Of a stretch of DNA of 64,000 bases, positions 43,662-53,721 are shown piece after piece. Each line of letters begins with the position of its first letter. Within the stretch, counting starts at the first letter, position 1. The notes under the pieces are model-generated. The model was not told where the DNA came from. It was given only the letters and a program-made list of their open reading frames with translations, and made no database searches. This stretch comes from JAPOXR01 sp965221935 (lineage in GTDB: Bacteria > Pseudomonadota > Alphaproteobacteria > Rhodobacterales > Rhodobacteraceae), in assembly GCA_965221935.1 (NCBI GenBank), contig CBDCSZ010000078.1, positions 1 through 64,000 on the forward strand, written 5' to 3'. The position numbers and the translations under genes are program-made.

Positions 43662-44921
43662 ATGCTGGAGTATCGTGACGGCGGGTTGACAGTGGAACTC
43701 ATGCCGCTCGCGGTGATCGCCGACAAAGTCGGCACGCCCGCCTACGTCTATTCCGCAGCTGCCTTAATCTCCCGCTACCGGCAGTTTGAGTCGGGGCTGG
43801 CGGGTCTTGACCACATGATCTGCTACGCCATGAAAGCGAATTCAAACCAGGCGGTTCTGCGGCTGCTTGCCGGCGCCGGCGCCGGATTCGACTGCGTTTC
43901 CGGCGGTGAGGTCGCGCGCGCGGTCGCCGCGGGCGCGGCAGGCGAAAGGATCGTGTTTTCCGGCGTTGGCAAAAGCCGGACCGAGATGCGCGCTGCTCTC
44001 GATGCCGGTGTCCGGCATATCAATGTCGAAAGCGAGCCGGAACTGGCCGCTCTCAACGAGGTTGCGCTTGCGAGCGGACGGACTGCTGCGGTCGCCGTGC
44101 GCGTGAATCCTGACGTTGACGCCAAAACCCACAGCAAGATTTCCACCGGAAGGGCCGAGAACAAGTTCGGTGTGCCGATGTCGCGGGTGCGGGATGTCTA
44201 TCGGCAGGCGGCGGGCATGCCTGGCATTACGGCCGTTGGACTGGACATGCATATCGGATCCCAGCTGACCTCGCTGGCTCCATTTGAAGAGGCGTTCCGC
44301 AAAGCGGCCGATACGGTCACAGCGCTGCGCGCCGACGGTCACACAATCGACAGGCTGGATCTGGGAGGCGGTCTGGGCATTGCCTATGGCGACGAAACCG
44401 AGGCTTTGCCGACGCCGGCGGATTATTGCGGCCTGCTTCGCCGCAGTGTCGGTCATCTCGGCTGCGAGATTGAGATCGAACCGGGACGCTATATTGCCGG
44501 AGACGCAGGGGTGCTGCTGACCTCTGTTCTGTATGTGAAACAAGGAGAGGACCGTACCTTCGTGGTTGTCGACGCGGCAATGAATGATTTGCCGAGACCG
44601 GCGATTTACAATTCCTGGCACGATGTCCTGCCGGTCAGCGAACCGGCGCCGAACAGCGGGCTGCGGCCGGTGGATATCGTAGGGCCGGTTTGCGAGAGCA
44701 GCGACACTTTTGCCCGTCAGCGCCCGCTGCCGCCGGTCGCTGCCGGCGATCTGCTGGTGATCCGGTCCGCCGGCGCCTACGGCGCGGTCATGGCTTCGGA
44801 ATACAACACCCGGCCTTTGGCGCCGGAGACTCTTGTGCTGGGGGACAGGTTCGCGGTGGTCCGAAACCGCCCTGACATACAAGAGATCATTGCGCGCGAT
44901 GTGATACCGGAATGGCTGTGA
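43662..44921 (+). CDS. lysA: Diaminopimelate decarboxylase
   Basis: LysA makes lysine from meso-diaminopimelate. The 419-residue fold-III PLP enzyme has ICYAMKANSNQAVLRLL with the PLP lysine, HINVESEPELAALNEVAL, LDLGGGLGIAYGDE and EIEPGRYIAGDAGVLL for phosphate binding, and VGPVCESSDTFARQR with the catalytic Cys. It starts MLEYRDGGLTVELMPL and is complete. It ends the argH-lipoprotein-lysA cluster. Confidence 0.96.
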   Translation: MLEYRDGGLTVELMPLAVIADKVGTPAYVYSAAALISRYRQFESGLAGLDHMICYAMKANSNQAVLRLLAGAGAGFDCVSGGEVARAVAAGAAGERIVFSGVGKSRTEMRAALDAGVRHINVESEPELAALNEVALASGRTAAVAVRVNPDVDAKTHSKISTGRAENKFGVPMSRVRDVYRQAAGMPGITAVGLDMHIGSQLTSLAPFEEAFRKAADTVTALRADGHTIDRLDLGGGLGIAYGDETEALPTPADYCGLLRRSVGHLGCEIEIEPGRYIAGDAGVLLTSVLYVKQGEDRTFVVVDAAMNDLPRPAIYNSWHDVLPVSEPAPNSGLRPVDIVGPVCESSDTFARQRPLPPVAAGDLLVIRSAGAYGAVMASEYNTRPLAPETLVLGDRFAVVRNRPDIQEIIARDVIPEWL

Positions 44922-45263
44922 CCTGCCGCCAATTCAGCGACAGCCGAATGGCGGCAACGATCGGCGGTGACATGGAATCCGGCCTGACGGCTGTCCTTTG
45001 GGCGCGGTGAAAAGGCCAGGCGCACCCCCGGAAATCCGCTGCGGCTCACGGTCCGCATGCCGCTGCGGCGCGTTTCTTTCTGAAGCCGCTGGACAGCGCG
45101 CGGCCGGTATGTATCAATGGCCGCAATTCCCGCACCGTCTTCCGGAGCAAGGAGGGGCGGCGTCCGGACCGGCGACGGGAAACAGGCGCCTGGCGTGAGA
45201 TTCCGCCGCGCCGCCGGAGTTCGAAAACCTGCCAGCGACGGTTTTTCAGTTCAGAAACAGGAT
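44922..45263. other. Upstream region of the DUF4175 gene, no gene seen
   Basis: About 340 bases between lysA and the DUF4175 gene. An open frame continues upstream of the latter's ATG, but it is arginine-rich and unlike the family. No promoter could be picked with confidence. Confidence 0.45.
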
Positions 45264-47813
45264 ATGGACAAACCCGCAAATCCCGAGAGTCTCGCCCTGA
45301 AAGACCGCACCATGCGCCGGCTGCGCCGGCCGCTGCTGCTGACGGCTTTCGCGATGGCGGCGGAAAGGGGAGCGCGGGCTTTCTGGCCAGCCTGGACCGC
45401 CGCCCTCGGCAGCTACGCTTTTCTGGCTTTCGCAGGCGGCCTGCCGGCTCTGGCCCACAATGCCGCTCTTGCGGCAAGCGCGCTGCTGATCGCCGTCACA
45501 TTGCTGGCGGGCATCTTTCGGTTTCGCTGGCCGCGGCCGGACGAGACGCGCCGGCGGCTGGATGAGACGCTGCCGGGACGGCCGTTGGCGACGCTCACCG
45601 ACGCCCTGGCTGTCGGCAATTCCGATCCCGGGTCGGTGGCGGTTTGGAATGTGCATTTGCAGCGAATGGCCGAGACCGCCCTGGCGGCGCGGGCGCCGGC
45701 CCCGGACCCGCAGCTGGCGGCCAGGGACCGGTTTGCTGTGCGGCACATGGCTTTGACAGCGTTCGCGCTGGCGGTTGTGTTCGCGCCTGTGCCGTCAGCG
45801 CAGTTTCAGCAGGGGCTTGCGGTTGCGGAAGCCCGCGCCGGGTCTGGCCCGGGATTTGACGCATGGGTCGAGCCTCCGGCTTACACCCGGCTTCCGGGAA
45901 TTTATCTCAACGATGTGGCCGACGGCGAAACTGTCTCGGCGCCGGAATTCAGCCTGCTCACAGTGCGCACCTACGGTGACCCCGAAGACTGCGCCATCGC
46001 GCAGAATGTCGGAACTGAAGCAAACGCGCCGGATGAAGTCGATCCGCACCGGCGGCAGATTTCCCTGCAGACCGATGGTGAGATGCGGACCGGCGGCCCC
46101 GGCTGCGAAAGCAGAAGCTGGAAGTTTCATCCCTATGGCAACGCCGTTCCGGAAATCCGCCTCGCCGGGCCGATGGAAACCGGGATCATGGGGCAGCTGC
46201 GCCAGCCGCTTGAACTGGAGGACGATTTCGGGATCGCCGGGCTCAGCGTGGCCGTTGAACTGGATTTGGACCGGCTGGAGCGGCGCCACGGACTGTCCGC
46301 AGCACCTGGTAGGTCGGATTTCCCGCCAGTCGCGGTGCCGCTGCCGTTCGGCGGTTCGACCGCCGCGTTCACGATGGAGTTTTCCGCCGACTTTTCGGCC
46401 CATCCCTGGGTCGGTCTGCCGGTGACACTGAATTTTACGGCCGAGGACGATGCCGGCGCGCGCGGAAGTCTGGCTCTCCGGCTTGACCGATTGCCCGGCA
46501 TGATTTTTCTGGATCCGCTTGCCGCCGCCCTCGCGGAACAGCGCCGGGATTTGCTCTGGAACGGGAACAATGCCGGCCGCGTCTCGGACATCGTCCGGGC
46601 GCTCACACACCGTCCGATGGATTCCCAACCCGACCTGGCGGCGTATCTGCTTGCCAGAACAGCGGCGCGGGAGCTTGAAGGCAAAGCCGCGGACAGCGCC
46701 GGTGGTGAGGCGGCCGAGCTGTTGTGGAGAGCTGCGCTTCACAGCGAAGAGACCGATCTTCTGAGCATCAGGGAACAAATGCGCCGGGCCGGACAGATGC
46801 TGGAGAATGCCATTCGGGACGGTCGCCCGCTGGACGAGATTGCGCGGCTGGCGGAACTCTACAGGCAGGCGACAGACAGGTTCATGCAGGAGCTGCAGCG
46901 CACTGCGGAAGCGTTCGCCGACCGCGGCGGCGAGATGCCCGACAGCCTCCAGCCCGGTCAGAATGCGCGCGAAATCCCGGAATCCGAAATCCGCCGGATG
47001 ATGCGGGAACTTGAGAAATTGCTCGCTGAAGGAAGGCATGCCGAAGCTGAGCAGCTGCTGAATGCGCTTCGCGAGATTCTGGAAAACACGACGGCCAGTG
47101 TCGCCGACGGCAGCCCCCGGGGCACCGGCATGCAGCGGTCGGTGACCGATTTCAGCAGCACCCTGGAGCGCCAGCAGGGCCTTGCGGATGAGGCCTTCAG
47201 AGAGCTTGAAGAATGGCGTCGGATGACCGGAGCCGGACGGTCGGAAGGAAATATCGGCGGCAGCGGCGGCATTGGCGTCGGTCAGGACCATTTTGGCCAG
47301 GGAGCCGTCCGTCCCGGCGCCGCCGACCCGTCTGCCGGCACGTTGGCCGGAAGGCAGGAAACGCTGCGCCAGTCCCTTCGCATGCAAATGCGGTCCCTGA
47401 CGCGCCGCGGGAGCGAAGGCCGGTCGGCCATGGACGATTTTGAAGCCGCGGCGCGCGCCATGACGCGCGCAAGGAACAATCTCAGAACCGGCGAATACGG
47501 TTCGGCGCTCGAGGACCAGCAGGCGGCGATGCAGAATCTTGCCGACGGGATCAGATCGTTGCTTCAGGAGACAGAGGACGGGCAGAACAGCGGTTATGGC
47601 GGCCCTCCGGGAAGCGGATTCACGGAAACCGATCCGTTTGGCAGACGCATTTCAGGCAGGTCCGGCGCAGGATTTGGAGACCAGCTGGTGCCGAGCGAAA
47701 TCGCGGCGCAGCGGTCGCGCGAGCTGCGGGACGAGATCCGCCGCCGCACCGGCGAGGCGGGGCGGCCGGATGCTGAACGGGAATATCTGCTGCGGCTGCT
47801 CGGCAGGTTTTAG
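45264..47813 (+). CDS. DUF4175 (TIGR02302) family membrane protein
   Basis: This 849-residue protein is of the DUF4175/TIGR02302 type, large alphaproteobacterial proteins of unknown function. It has two or three N-terminal membrane segments (WPAWTAALGSYAFLAFAGGL, ALLIAVTLLAGIFRFRW, and HMALTAFALAVVFAPV near 165). A periplasmic part carries DAWVEPPAYTRLPGIYL, followed by a long helical, Gln/Glu-rich C-terminal half (MRRAGQMLENAIRDGR; MRELEKLLAEGRHAEAEQLL). The ATG at 45264 begins MDKPANPESLALKDRTM. Confidence 0.85.
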   Translation: MDKPANPESLALKDRTMRRLRRPLLLTAFAMAAERGARAFWPAWTAALGSYAFLAFAGGLPALAHNAALAASALLIAVTLLAGIFRFRWPRPDETRRRLDETLPGRPLATLTDALAVGNSDPGSVAVWNVHLQRMAETALAARAPAPDPQLAARDRFAVRHMALTAFALAVVFAPVPSAQFQQGLAVAEARAGSGPGFDAWVEPPAYTRLPGIYLNDVADGETVSAPEFSLLTVRTYGDPEDCAIAQNVGTEANAPDEVDPHRRQISLQTDGEMRTGGPGCESRSWKFHPYGNAVPEIRLAGPMETGIMGQLRQPLELEDDFGIAGLSVAVELDLDRLERRHGLSAAPGRSDFPPVAVPLPFGGSTAAFTMEFSADFSAHPWVGLPVTLNFTAEDDAGARGSLALRLDRLPGMIFLDPLAAALAEQRRDLLWNGNNAGRVSDIVRALTHRPMDSQPDLAAYLLARTAARELEGKAADSAGGEAAELLWRAALHSEETDLLSIREQMRRAGQMLENAIRDGRPLDEIARLAELYRQATDRFMQELQRTAEAFADRGGEMPDSLQPGQNAREIPESEIRRMMRELEKLLAEGRHAEAEQLLNALREILENTTASVADGSPRGTGMQRSVTDFSSTLERQQGLADEAFRELEEWRRMTGAGRSEGNIGGSGGIGVGQDHFGQGAVRPGAADPSAGTLAGRQETLRQSLRMQMRSLTRRGSEGRSAMDDFEAAARAMTRARNNLRTGEYGSALEDQQAAMQNLADGIRSLLQETEDGQNSGYGGPPGSGFTETDPFGRRISGRSGAGFGDQLVPSEIAAQRSRELRDEIRRRTGEAGRPDAEREYLLRLLGRF

Positions 47814-47821
47814 AAACCAGG

Positions 47822-48259
47822 TCAGGGTCCGCCGCTTAGAAAGCCGCGCAGCCCGGATTTGATCTGTTGAACCTGTTCCCCGTACGCTTCAAGCGAAGGA
47901 GCGAATTGCGGAAAGGCCTCGGAGAGCGCATGCCGGTACCCGTACACGACCCCCATTGCCAGGACAATGAGTGAGAAAGCAAAGAACAGATAGACACCCA
48001 GCCCGCTCTGCCGCCGCTGCGGCCGATCAGATTCCGCTCCCGGCGGCGTGGACACGAACACATTTTCGTTCGGCGCCGGCTGCGCCGGCTGCGTGGACTG
48101 CGGCGGCGCCGGGCGCGGTGTCCGGCTTCTTTCGGCATAGTCAGCCTCTTCCCGAAGAATCGAAAAAACCGCCTGCATCCGCTCATAGTTCGCTTGGGTC
48201 GGATCGAAGCCTGGCTTGAAGGGATCGCTCGCCGCGTTTTCGTCAGCTGGCTGATTCAT
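47822..48259 (-). CDS. Single-span membrane protein of unknown function
   Basis: This 145-residue protein has a polar N-terminus (MNQPADENAASDPFKPGF), a proline- and glutamine-rich linker, one membrane helix (GVYLFFAFSLIVLAMGVVYG) and a short C-terminal tail. I recognise no family. It is convergent with the DUF4175 gene, nine bases from its stop. Confidence 0.65.
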   Translation of the reverse strand: MNQPADENAASDPFKPGFDPTQANYERMQAVFSILREEADYAERSRTPRPAPPQSTQPAQPAPNENVFVSTPPGAESDRPQRRQSGLGVYLFFAFSLIVLAMGVVYGYRHALSEAFPQFAPSLEAYGEQVQQIKSGLRGFLSGGP

Positions 48260-48494
48260 GAATTCTCAACGACAGGCGTCATTCCCGACGCGTCCGCGCG
48301 GCGCCGCTCCGGTTTGAGGGACCTCAAAAAGGCCCTATATTTTCGGCATCTGACGTCCACCACCCGAAATTCGCAGATCCTGCTCTGAAATTCAATTGAA
48401 TTTGACGGCCCGTCCGCAGAGCGCAATTGCCTGAACACCGGACTTCACGCTAGACCTGCAGCTGCGGGACCTCAAACACGGGCAGGCGGCGCGC

Positions 48495-49238
48495 ATGATC
48501 GGCATTGCAATTCAATGGGTGAGGTCGCTTGTGTTCATCGTTCAGATGTATCTGGTGATGACGGCGATGGCGCTCGCGATCACACCCGTCGCCGTGTTTC
48601 GCCTCGACGCTGCCTATATGGCAATTCGCCTGTTCTGCCGCTGGGTGCGCTGGAGCGCGCGGGTTTTCGCGGGGCTTGATTCCGAGGTGCGCGGCGAGAT
48701 TCCCAGCGGCGACACATTGATCTGCGCCAAGCACCAGTCATTCTTTGATATCCTCATCATGTGCAGTGTCATCGAGAAGCCGCGGTTTGTGATGAAACGG
48801 CAGATCCTCATGCTGCCGGTCGTCGGCTACTACGCCAGCAGAATCGGCTGCATTCCGATTGACCGCGGCAAGGGTTCGGTCGCTGTTCAGCAGATGCTGG
48901 ACGGTCTCAAAAACACACCGCGCAATCCCGGACCGCTGATCATCTATCCGCAGGGCACCCGGGTCGCGCCGGGAACGCACCGGCGCTACCGGATCGGCTC
49001 AGCGGTGCTTTACGAGCTGTTTGCCGCCGGCTGCGTTCCGGCGGCGACCAATGTCGGTGTGTTTTGGCCGAAAGCCGCCATCATGCGCAGACCGGGGGTT
49101 GCGGTTGTGGAATTCCTGCCGCCGGTCGGCGGGGGATTGAACAAGGACGAATTCATGGCGCAGCTGGAACGGGTTGTTGAAGACAATTCAAACCGGCTCA
49201 TGCGGGAAGCCGGCTTCCGGCGGCAGCGGGAGACCTGA
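48495..49238 (+). CDS. plsC: 1-acyl-sn-glycerol-3-phosphate acyltransferase
   Basis: PlsC acylates lysophosphatidate to phosphatidate at the inner membrane. The 247-residue protein has an N-terminal membrane helix, the catalytic HX4D in CAKHQSFFDILIMC, the GCIPIDRGKGSVAVQQML block and LIIYPQGTRVAPGTHRRY for glycerol-phosphate binding. The length is normal. It is convergent with accA, which ends 13 bases beyond its stop. Confidence 0.92.
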   Translation: MIGIAIQWVRSLVFIVQMYLVMTAMALAITPVAVFRLDAAYMAIRLFCRWVRWSARVFAGLDSEVRGEIPSGDTLICAKHQSFFDILIMCSVIEKPRFVMKRQILMLPVVGYYASRIGCIPIDRGKGSVAVQQMLDGLKNTPRNPGPLIIYPQGTRVAPGTHRRYRIGSAVLYELFAAGCVPAATNVGVFWPKAAIMRRPGVAVVEFLPPVGGGLNKDEFMAQLERVVEDNSNRLMREAGFRRQRET

Positions 49239-49251
49239 CCGTACGGACGCC

Positions 49252-50208
49252 TCAGGACAGCTGTTTGCTGCCCATGGCGATGAATTTTTCGCGGCGCCGC
49301 ATCAGCAGCTGTTCTGGATTGGCGGCGCCGACATCCGCAAGCAGGTTTGCGATCGCTGTGCCGACAGAATCGATGGCGTCCCTCGACTGGCGCTGCGCGC
49401 CGCCAAGCGGTTCGCGCACAATCTCATCGATAATGCCGAGGGTTAACAGGTCTTGCGCGGTCAGGCGCAGCGCTTCGGCGGCTTCCCGCATCTTGTCCGC
49501 GTTTTGCCACAGAATTGAGGCGCATCCTTCGGGGCTGATGACCGAATAGATGGAGTGCTCCAGCATCGCCGTGCGGTCCGCGGTCGCCAGGGCGATCGCC
49601 CCGCCGGAGCCGCCTTCGCCGATGATCACCGACACGAAGGGCACCTTCAGCATCAGACATTTCTCGGTGGTGCGCGCGATGGCTTCGGACTGGCCGCGCT
49701 CTTCCGCGCCTTTGCCGGGATAGGCGCCGGGTGTGTCGACAAGCGTGATCACGGGCAGCCGGAACCGGTCGGCAAGCTCCATGAGCCGGATCGCCTTGCG
49801 GTACCCCTCCGGCCGGGCCATGCCGAAATTGTGGGTCAGCCGGGATTTGGTGTCATGGCCCTTTTCCTGCCCGATGACGACAACCGGGCGTCCCTCAAAT
49901 CGGGCGAGACACCCCATGATCGCTTGATCGTCGGCAAAGCCGCGGTCGCCTGCGAGGTCGGTTCTGTCGGTGAACAGATACCGCAGATAGTCACTGCAGT
50001 GCGGTCTGTTCGGATGCCGGGCGACCTGGCACTTTCGCCACGGCGTGAGATCGGAATAAAGTTCCTTCAAGACCTTCCTGGCCTGGTTTTCGAGGGTCTT
50101 GATTCTGCGGCTGTTGGTCTTGCTTCCGGGTTCGGTGCGGGCCTTCAGCTGGTCGGCCTCGGCCTCGATTTCCGCCAGCGGTTTTTCGAATTCCAGATAA
50201 TGGCGCAT
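49252..50208 (-). CDS. accA: Acetyl-CoA carboxylase carboxyltransferase alpha subunit
   Basis: AccA, with AccD, carries the carboxyl group from biotin to acetyl-CoA in the first step of fatty-acid synthesis. The 318 residues match the family over the full length: MRHYLEFEKPLAEIEAEADQ, DRAFADDQAIMG-type sequence (here DLAGDRGFADDQAIMG), HNFGMARPEGYRKAIRLM, TPGAYPGKGAEERGQSEAIA and EGGSGGAIALATADRTAMLE. It begins with ATG and is complete. Confidence 0.96.
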   Translation of the reverse strand: MRHYLEFEKPLAEIEAEADQLKARTEPGSKTNSRRIKTLENQARKVLKELYSDLTPWRKCQVARHPNRPHCSDYLRYLFTDRTDLAGDRGFADDQAIMGCLARFEGRPVVVIGQEKGHDTKSRLTHNFGMARPEGYRKAIRLMELADRFRLPVITLVDTPGAYPGKGAEERGQSEAIARTTEKCLMLKVPFVSVIIGEGGSGGAIALATADRTAMLEHSIYSVISPEGCASILWQNADKMREAAEALRLTAQDLLTLGIIDEIVREPLGGAQRQSRDAIDSVGTAIANLLADVGAANPEQLLMRRREKFIAMGSKQLS

Positions 50209-50375
50209 GCCCGCTTCCGCCTGTTGCCGGTCGTGGCAGGGCGCTGCCTCTTGCCCTCCTGCCGACTCGCTTTGAGTCCGACATTACACTCCGGCGGAAT
50301 CAATTGGGAGAGCGGCCGCAGGCGGAATTTCGCACAACTGCGGCGCGCCGGCACTTGGCCCGCGGCGCGCCGGAT

Positions 50376-51539
50376 CTACCGAAACGCGGATTCCAGCCGG
50401 TCGAGCGCTTCTTCCAGTATGGGTCTGGGCGTTGCCAGATTGAAACGGTGGTAACCCAGCCCGCCTTTGCCGAAAGTCGGCCCGTGATTGACCGCGATCT
50501 GCGCGACCTGTTCGATCCTCCTGCGGACTTCGTCATCGGCGAGACCGGTTTCAGAAAACGAGACCCAGGCAAGATAAGTCGCCTCAAGCGGCATGGAAGC
50601 CAATCCCGGAATGGCGTTGATTCGGTCATCGAAGAGAAGCCGGCCGGCATCCAGATACCGCATCAGCGCGTCTATCCACGCGGCCCCTTCCGGCGAATAC
50701 ACGGCCTCGGCCAAAACCATGCCAAAGCTGCTGGGCGAAATTCCAAGCGCCGCCATGCGCGCGGCGAAGGCCGCGCGGAGCCGGTCGTCAGGAATGATGA
50801 CATTGCCGATATGGGCGCCCGCCAGATTGAATGACTTAGTCGTTGCGGTCATCATCACCAGCCTGGACTGGGATTCCGGCGCTGCGATCGGCATCGGCAA
50901 ATGGCGGTTGCCGGGCATCACCAGGTCATGATGAATCTCGTCTGAGACCAGCACCAGATCGTGCCGCTCGCAGAACGCGGCGATTCCCTTCAGCTCGGCC
51001 CGCGTCCAGACACGGCCCCCGGGGTTCTGCGGCGAGCAGAGGAGCGCCAGCGACTCACCGCCTGTCATGAGTTCGTCATAGGCGTCAAAGTCGAATGTGT
51101 AGTGCCCGTCACGCACCGAAAGCGGACACTCGACAATGCGCCGCCGCGCGGCTTTCAGCACCCGTGCGAACGCGTGGTAGACCGGTGTGAACAGCACCAC
51201 GCCGTCACCGGGCTGCGAGTAGGCGTCGACGCAGAGCGCGGTTCCATTGACCAGCCCATGGGTTGAGAAAATCCATTCCGGCGCAATGTCCCACCCGTGG
51301 CGGTTCTTCATCCACCAGCAGATCGCCTGGAGGTAGGCCCGTTCGTCGCCGTAGTAACCGTAAATTCCTTGATCCAGAACCCGTTCCAGCGCATTGGCCG
51401 CCGCCTCAGGCGGACGAAAGTCCATGTCGGCGACCCACATTGCTATTCCGGTTTCCGACGGCACTCCGTAAATGGATTCCATCATGTCCCACTTCAAACA
51501 GTGTGTGCCGCGGCGGTCGATAATCTCGTCAAAATTCAT
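50376..51539 (-). CDS. PatB/MalY-family aminotransferase class I/II (cystathionine beta-lyase)
   Basis: This 387-residue PLP enzyme is of the PatB/MalY C-S lyase type, cleaving cystathionine to homocysteine. It starts MNFDEIIDRRGTHCLKWDM, then ETGIAMWVADMDFRPPEA, ALLCSPQNPGGRVWTRAEL and the PLP-lysine segment TATTKSFNLAGAHIGNVI, ending with YHRFNLATPRPILEEALDRL. I chose this ATG because it opens the conserved N-terminus. It is divergent from def. Confidence 0.9.
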   Translation of the reverse strand: MNFDEIIDRRGTHCLKWDMMESIYGVPSETGIAMWVADMDFRPPEAAANALERVLDQGIYGYYGDERAYLQAICWWMKNRHGWDIAPEWIFSTHGLVNGTALCVDAYSQPGDGVVLFTPVYHAFARVLKAARRRIVECPLSVRDGHYTFDFDAYDELMTGGESLALLCSPQNPGGRVWTRAELKGIAAFCERHDLVLVSDEIHHDLVMPGNRHLPMPIAAPESQSRLVMMTATTKSFNLAGAHIGNVIIPDDRLRAAFAARMAALGISPSSFGMVLAEAVYSPEGAAWIDALMRYLDAGRLLFDDRINAIPGLASMPLEATYLAWVSFSETGLADDEVRRRIEQVAQIAVNHGPTFGKGGLGYHRFNLATPRPILEEALDRLESAFR

Positions 51540-51689
51540 GGCAGTCCCTCCGGCGGCGGCGAAATTAGCCGCAGGCACATCGTCTGCAAGCTGAAATTCG
51601 CGCCTGACGGCTGACACATTCGGTGGATAAGATGCGATGGAGGTGTATTTCAGGATGAGATTGCACGGAATTCCAGCAACGGCGGCGCG

Positions 51690-52220
51690 ATGACGAAACA
51701 GACAATTCTCATCTATCCCGACAGGCGTCTGAAAACGGCGGCCGCCGAAGTGCAGGCGGTCACTGAGAACATCCGCTCGATTGCGGCGGATATGCTGGAG
51801 ACGATGTATGCCGCGCCCGGCATTGGTCTTGCCGGACCCCAGATCGGTGTTATGCGGCGGATTTTGGTCATGGACTGCTCGGCAAAGGATGACGAAAAGG
51901 ACTCGCGGATTCTGATCAATCCGTCCGTTCTCTGGTTGTCTGAGGAAACCGACAAGCGCGAAGAAGGCTGCCTTTCAATGCCAAATCATTTCGCGGATGT
52001 TGAACGTCCGGTCTCGGTCCGGGTGGCGTTCAAGGACGCGGACGGCGCCAATTGTGAAGAGACATATCACGAAATCTGGGCGCGCTGCGCGCAGCACGAG
52101 ATCGATCATCTCAACGGAATTCTGTTCATCGACCGCATTACGTTGATCAAACGGCAGATGATCCGCCGCAAGCTGGTGAAGGTACAGCAGCGCAAGGCGA
52201 CCGACCGGCCGGTGTCCTGA
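51690..52220 (+). CDS. def: Peptide deformylase
   Basis: Def removes the formyl group from new proteins. The 176 residues have the three metal motifs: GIGLAGPQIG (usually GLAAPQ), EEGCLSMP with the Cys ligand, and CAQHEIDHLNGILFIDR with HExxH. All ligands are present. It is the first gene of the def-fmt pair, 43 bases upstream of fmt. Confidence 0.96.
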   Translation: MTKQTILIYPDRRLKTAAAEVQAVTENIRSIAADMLETMYAAPGIGLAGPQIGVMRRILVMDCSAKDDEKDSRILINPSVLWLSEETDKREEGCLSMPNHFADVERPVSVRVAFKDADGANCEETYHEIWARCAQHEIDHLNGILFIDRITLIKRQMIRRKLVKVQQRKATDRPVS

Positions 52221-52263
52221 GCGTGCCCGCACTGTCTGACAGCCAGCCTGCGGAACCGGTCTG

Positions 52264-53175
52264 ATGCGCATTGTTTTTATAGGGTCCGGCGCCTTTGCGG
52301 TGCCGGCTTTAAGATCACTTCTTGATGCGGGTCACGACATCGTCTGCGTCTGCTCGCAGCCGGCGCGGCCCGCCGGCCGGGGACGGCGCCCTCGCGACAC
52401 CGCGGTGGCGGCTTATGCGGGAGATGCCGGGCTGGAAGTGCGCTGCCCGCGCGAGCCCGGCTGCCCGGAATTCCTGACCGAACTGACAGAGCTTGCCCCC
52501 GATATCGGCGTGCTGGCGGACTTCGCACGGCTGCTGCCGGCATCCGTTTTGGAGGCGCCGACCAATGGATTCCTGAACATTCATCCGTCGCTGCTTCCAA
52601 GATGGCGCGGCGCCGCGCCGGTGCAGAGAGCGATCCTGGCGGGAGATGACATAACCGGCGTCTGCATCATGCAAATGAACGAAACGCTCGACCGCGGCCC
52701 GGTGCTGATGATGCGGCGGATGAACATCCTGCCCGATGACACCGCGGCGGCGCTGGCAGCGCGATTGGCGGAAATGGGAGCCGGGATGATTGTCAAGGCG
52801 GCTGCAAACATCGCAGCGCTGCGCCCGATAGAACTGGACCAGTCCCAGGATTGCTACGCGCGCAAGATCGGCAAAGACGAAGCCCGCATAGACTGGCGTC
52901 AGCCGGCGGAGAAAGTTGACAGGCGGATCAGGGGGCTGTCGCCAAACCCGGGAGCATGGGGCATGATCCGCAGCGAACGCATCAAGCTCCTCGGATCGCA
53001 ATGCGAGGCCGGCGCGGGAGCGCCCGGCGAGGTGCTGGACAGCGAATTGCTGGTCGCCTGCGGCGGCGGGGCTGTCCGCCCGACCCGGCTGCAGCGGCAG
53101 GGACGCAGCCCTCTGGATTTGTCAGAGTTTCTGAGGGGTTACACGGTCAAGCCCGGTGAGCGTTTCGAATCCTGA
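52264..53175 (+). CDS. fmt: Methionyl-tRNA formyltransferase
   Basis: Fmt formylates Met-tRNA-fMet for initiation. The 303 residues include MRIVFIGSGAFAVPALRSLL, the catalytic region FLNIHPSLLPRWRGAAPVQR (Asn, His), ITGVCIMQMNETLDRGPVL with the acidic residue, and the C-terminal domain with DEARIDWRQPAEKVDRRIRG and LSPNPGAW. It forms the standard def-fmt operon. Confidence 0.95.
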   Translation: MRIVFIGSGAFAVPALRSLLDAGHDIVCVCSQPARPAGRGRRPRDTAVAAYAGDAGLEVRCPREPGCPEFLTELTELAPDIGVLADFARLLPASVLEAPTNGFLNIHPSLLPRWRGAAPVQRAILAGDDITGVCIMQMNETLDRGPVLMMRRMNILPDDTAAALAARLAEMGAGMIVKAAANIAALRPIELDQSQDCYARKIGKDEARIDWRQPAEKVDRRIRGLSPNPGAWGMIRSERIKLLGSQCEAGAGAPGEVLDSELLVACGGGAVRPTRLQRQGRSPLDLSEFLRGYTVKPGERFES

Positions 53176-53190
53176 ATGCGTTTCGCCCGG

Positions 53191-53655
53191 TCAGCCGGCA
53201 GTTTTCTTTTCCAGCCACGGGCGCATGCCCTCTCTCGCAAGCTCGTCGGCCCGCTCGTTCGATGGCTCATTGGCATGGCCTTTGACCCACTGCCACTCGA
53301 TCTTGTGACGGTCGCAGAGCCCATCGAGCCGAACCCACAGATCAGCGTTCTTCACGGGTCTTTTTTTCGCTGTCCGCCAGTTGTTGCGTTTCCAGTTGCG
53401 CATCCAGATTGAAATGCCGTCGCACAGATACCTGCTGTCGGTCTGCACGGTGATGCGGCACGGTTTCTTGAGAGCGGCAAGCGCCTCAATCGCAGCTGTG
53501 AGCTCCATCCGGTTGTTTGTAGTGCGCGCTTCTCCGCCGCAGAACGCATGTTCCTTCACCGTTTTTCCCGCTTTGCGGGCCAGCAGCAGCACGCCCCAGC
53601 CGCCGGGTCCTGGATTTCCCGAACATGCGCCGTCCGTATAGGCGAAAATTTCCAT
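53191..53655 (-). CDS. rnhA: Ribonuclease HI
   Basis: RnhA cuts RNA in RNA-DNA hybrids. The 154 residues begin MEIFAYTDGACSGNPGPGGW with the first Asp; RMELTAAIEALAAL supplies the Glu, VQTDSRYLCDGISIW the second Asp and VKGHANEPSNERADELA the His and last Asp. All four catalytic positions are intact. The ATG at 53655 opens the family N-terminus. It is convergent with fmt. Confidence 0.95.
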   Translation of the reverse strand: MEIFAYTDGACSGNPGPGGWGVLLLARKAGKTVKEHAFCGGEARTTNNRMELTAAIEALAALKKPCRITVQTDSRYLCDGISIWMRNWKRNNWRTAKKRPVKNADLWVRLDGLCDRHKIEWQWVKGHANEPSNERADELAREGMRPWLEKKTAG

Positions 53656-53721
53656 CTGCGCCGGGATTGCCGGGCAGGTTGATTCAGGCAAGCACAGCCA
53701 AACGGATGCGCCCTCCAGGCA

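Noticed and set aside
45795..47387. A 530-codon minus-strand frame opposite the DUF4175 gene
   Set aside because: It is antisense to a recognisable protein family; long antisense frames are expected at this GC content.
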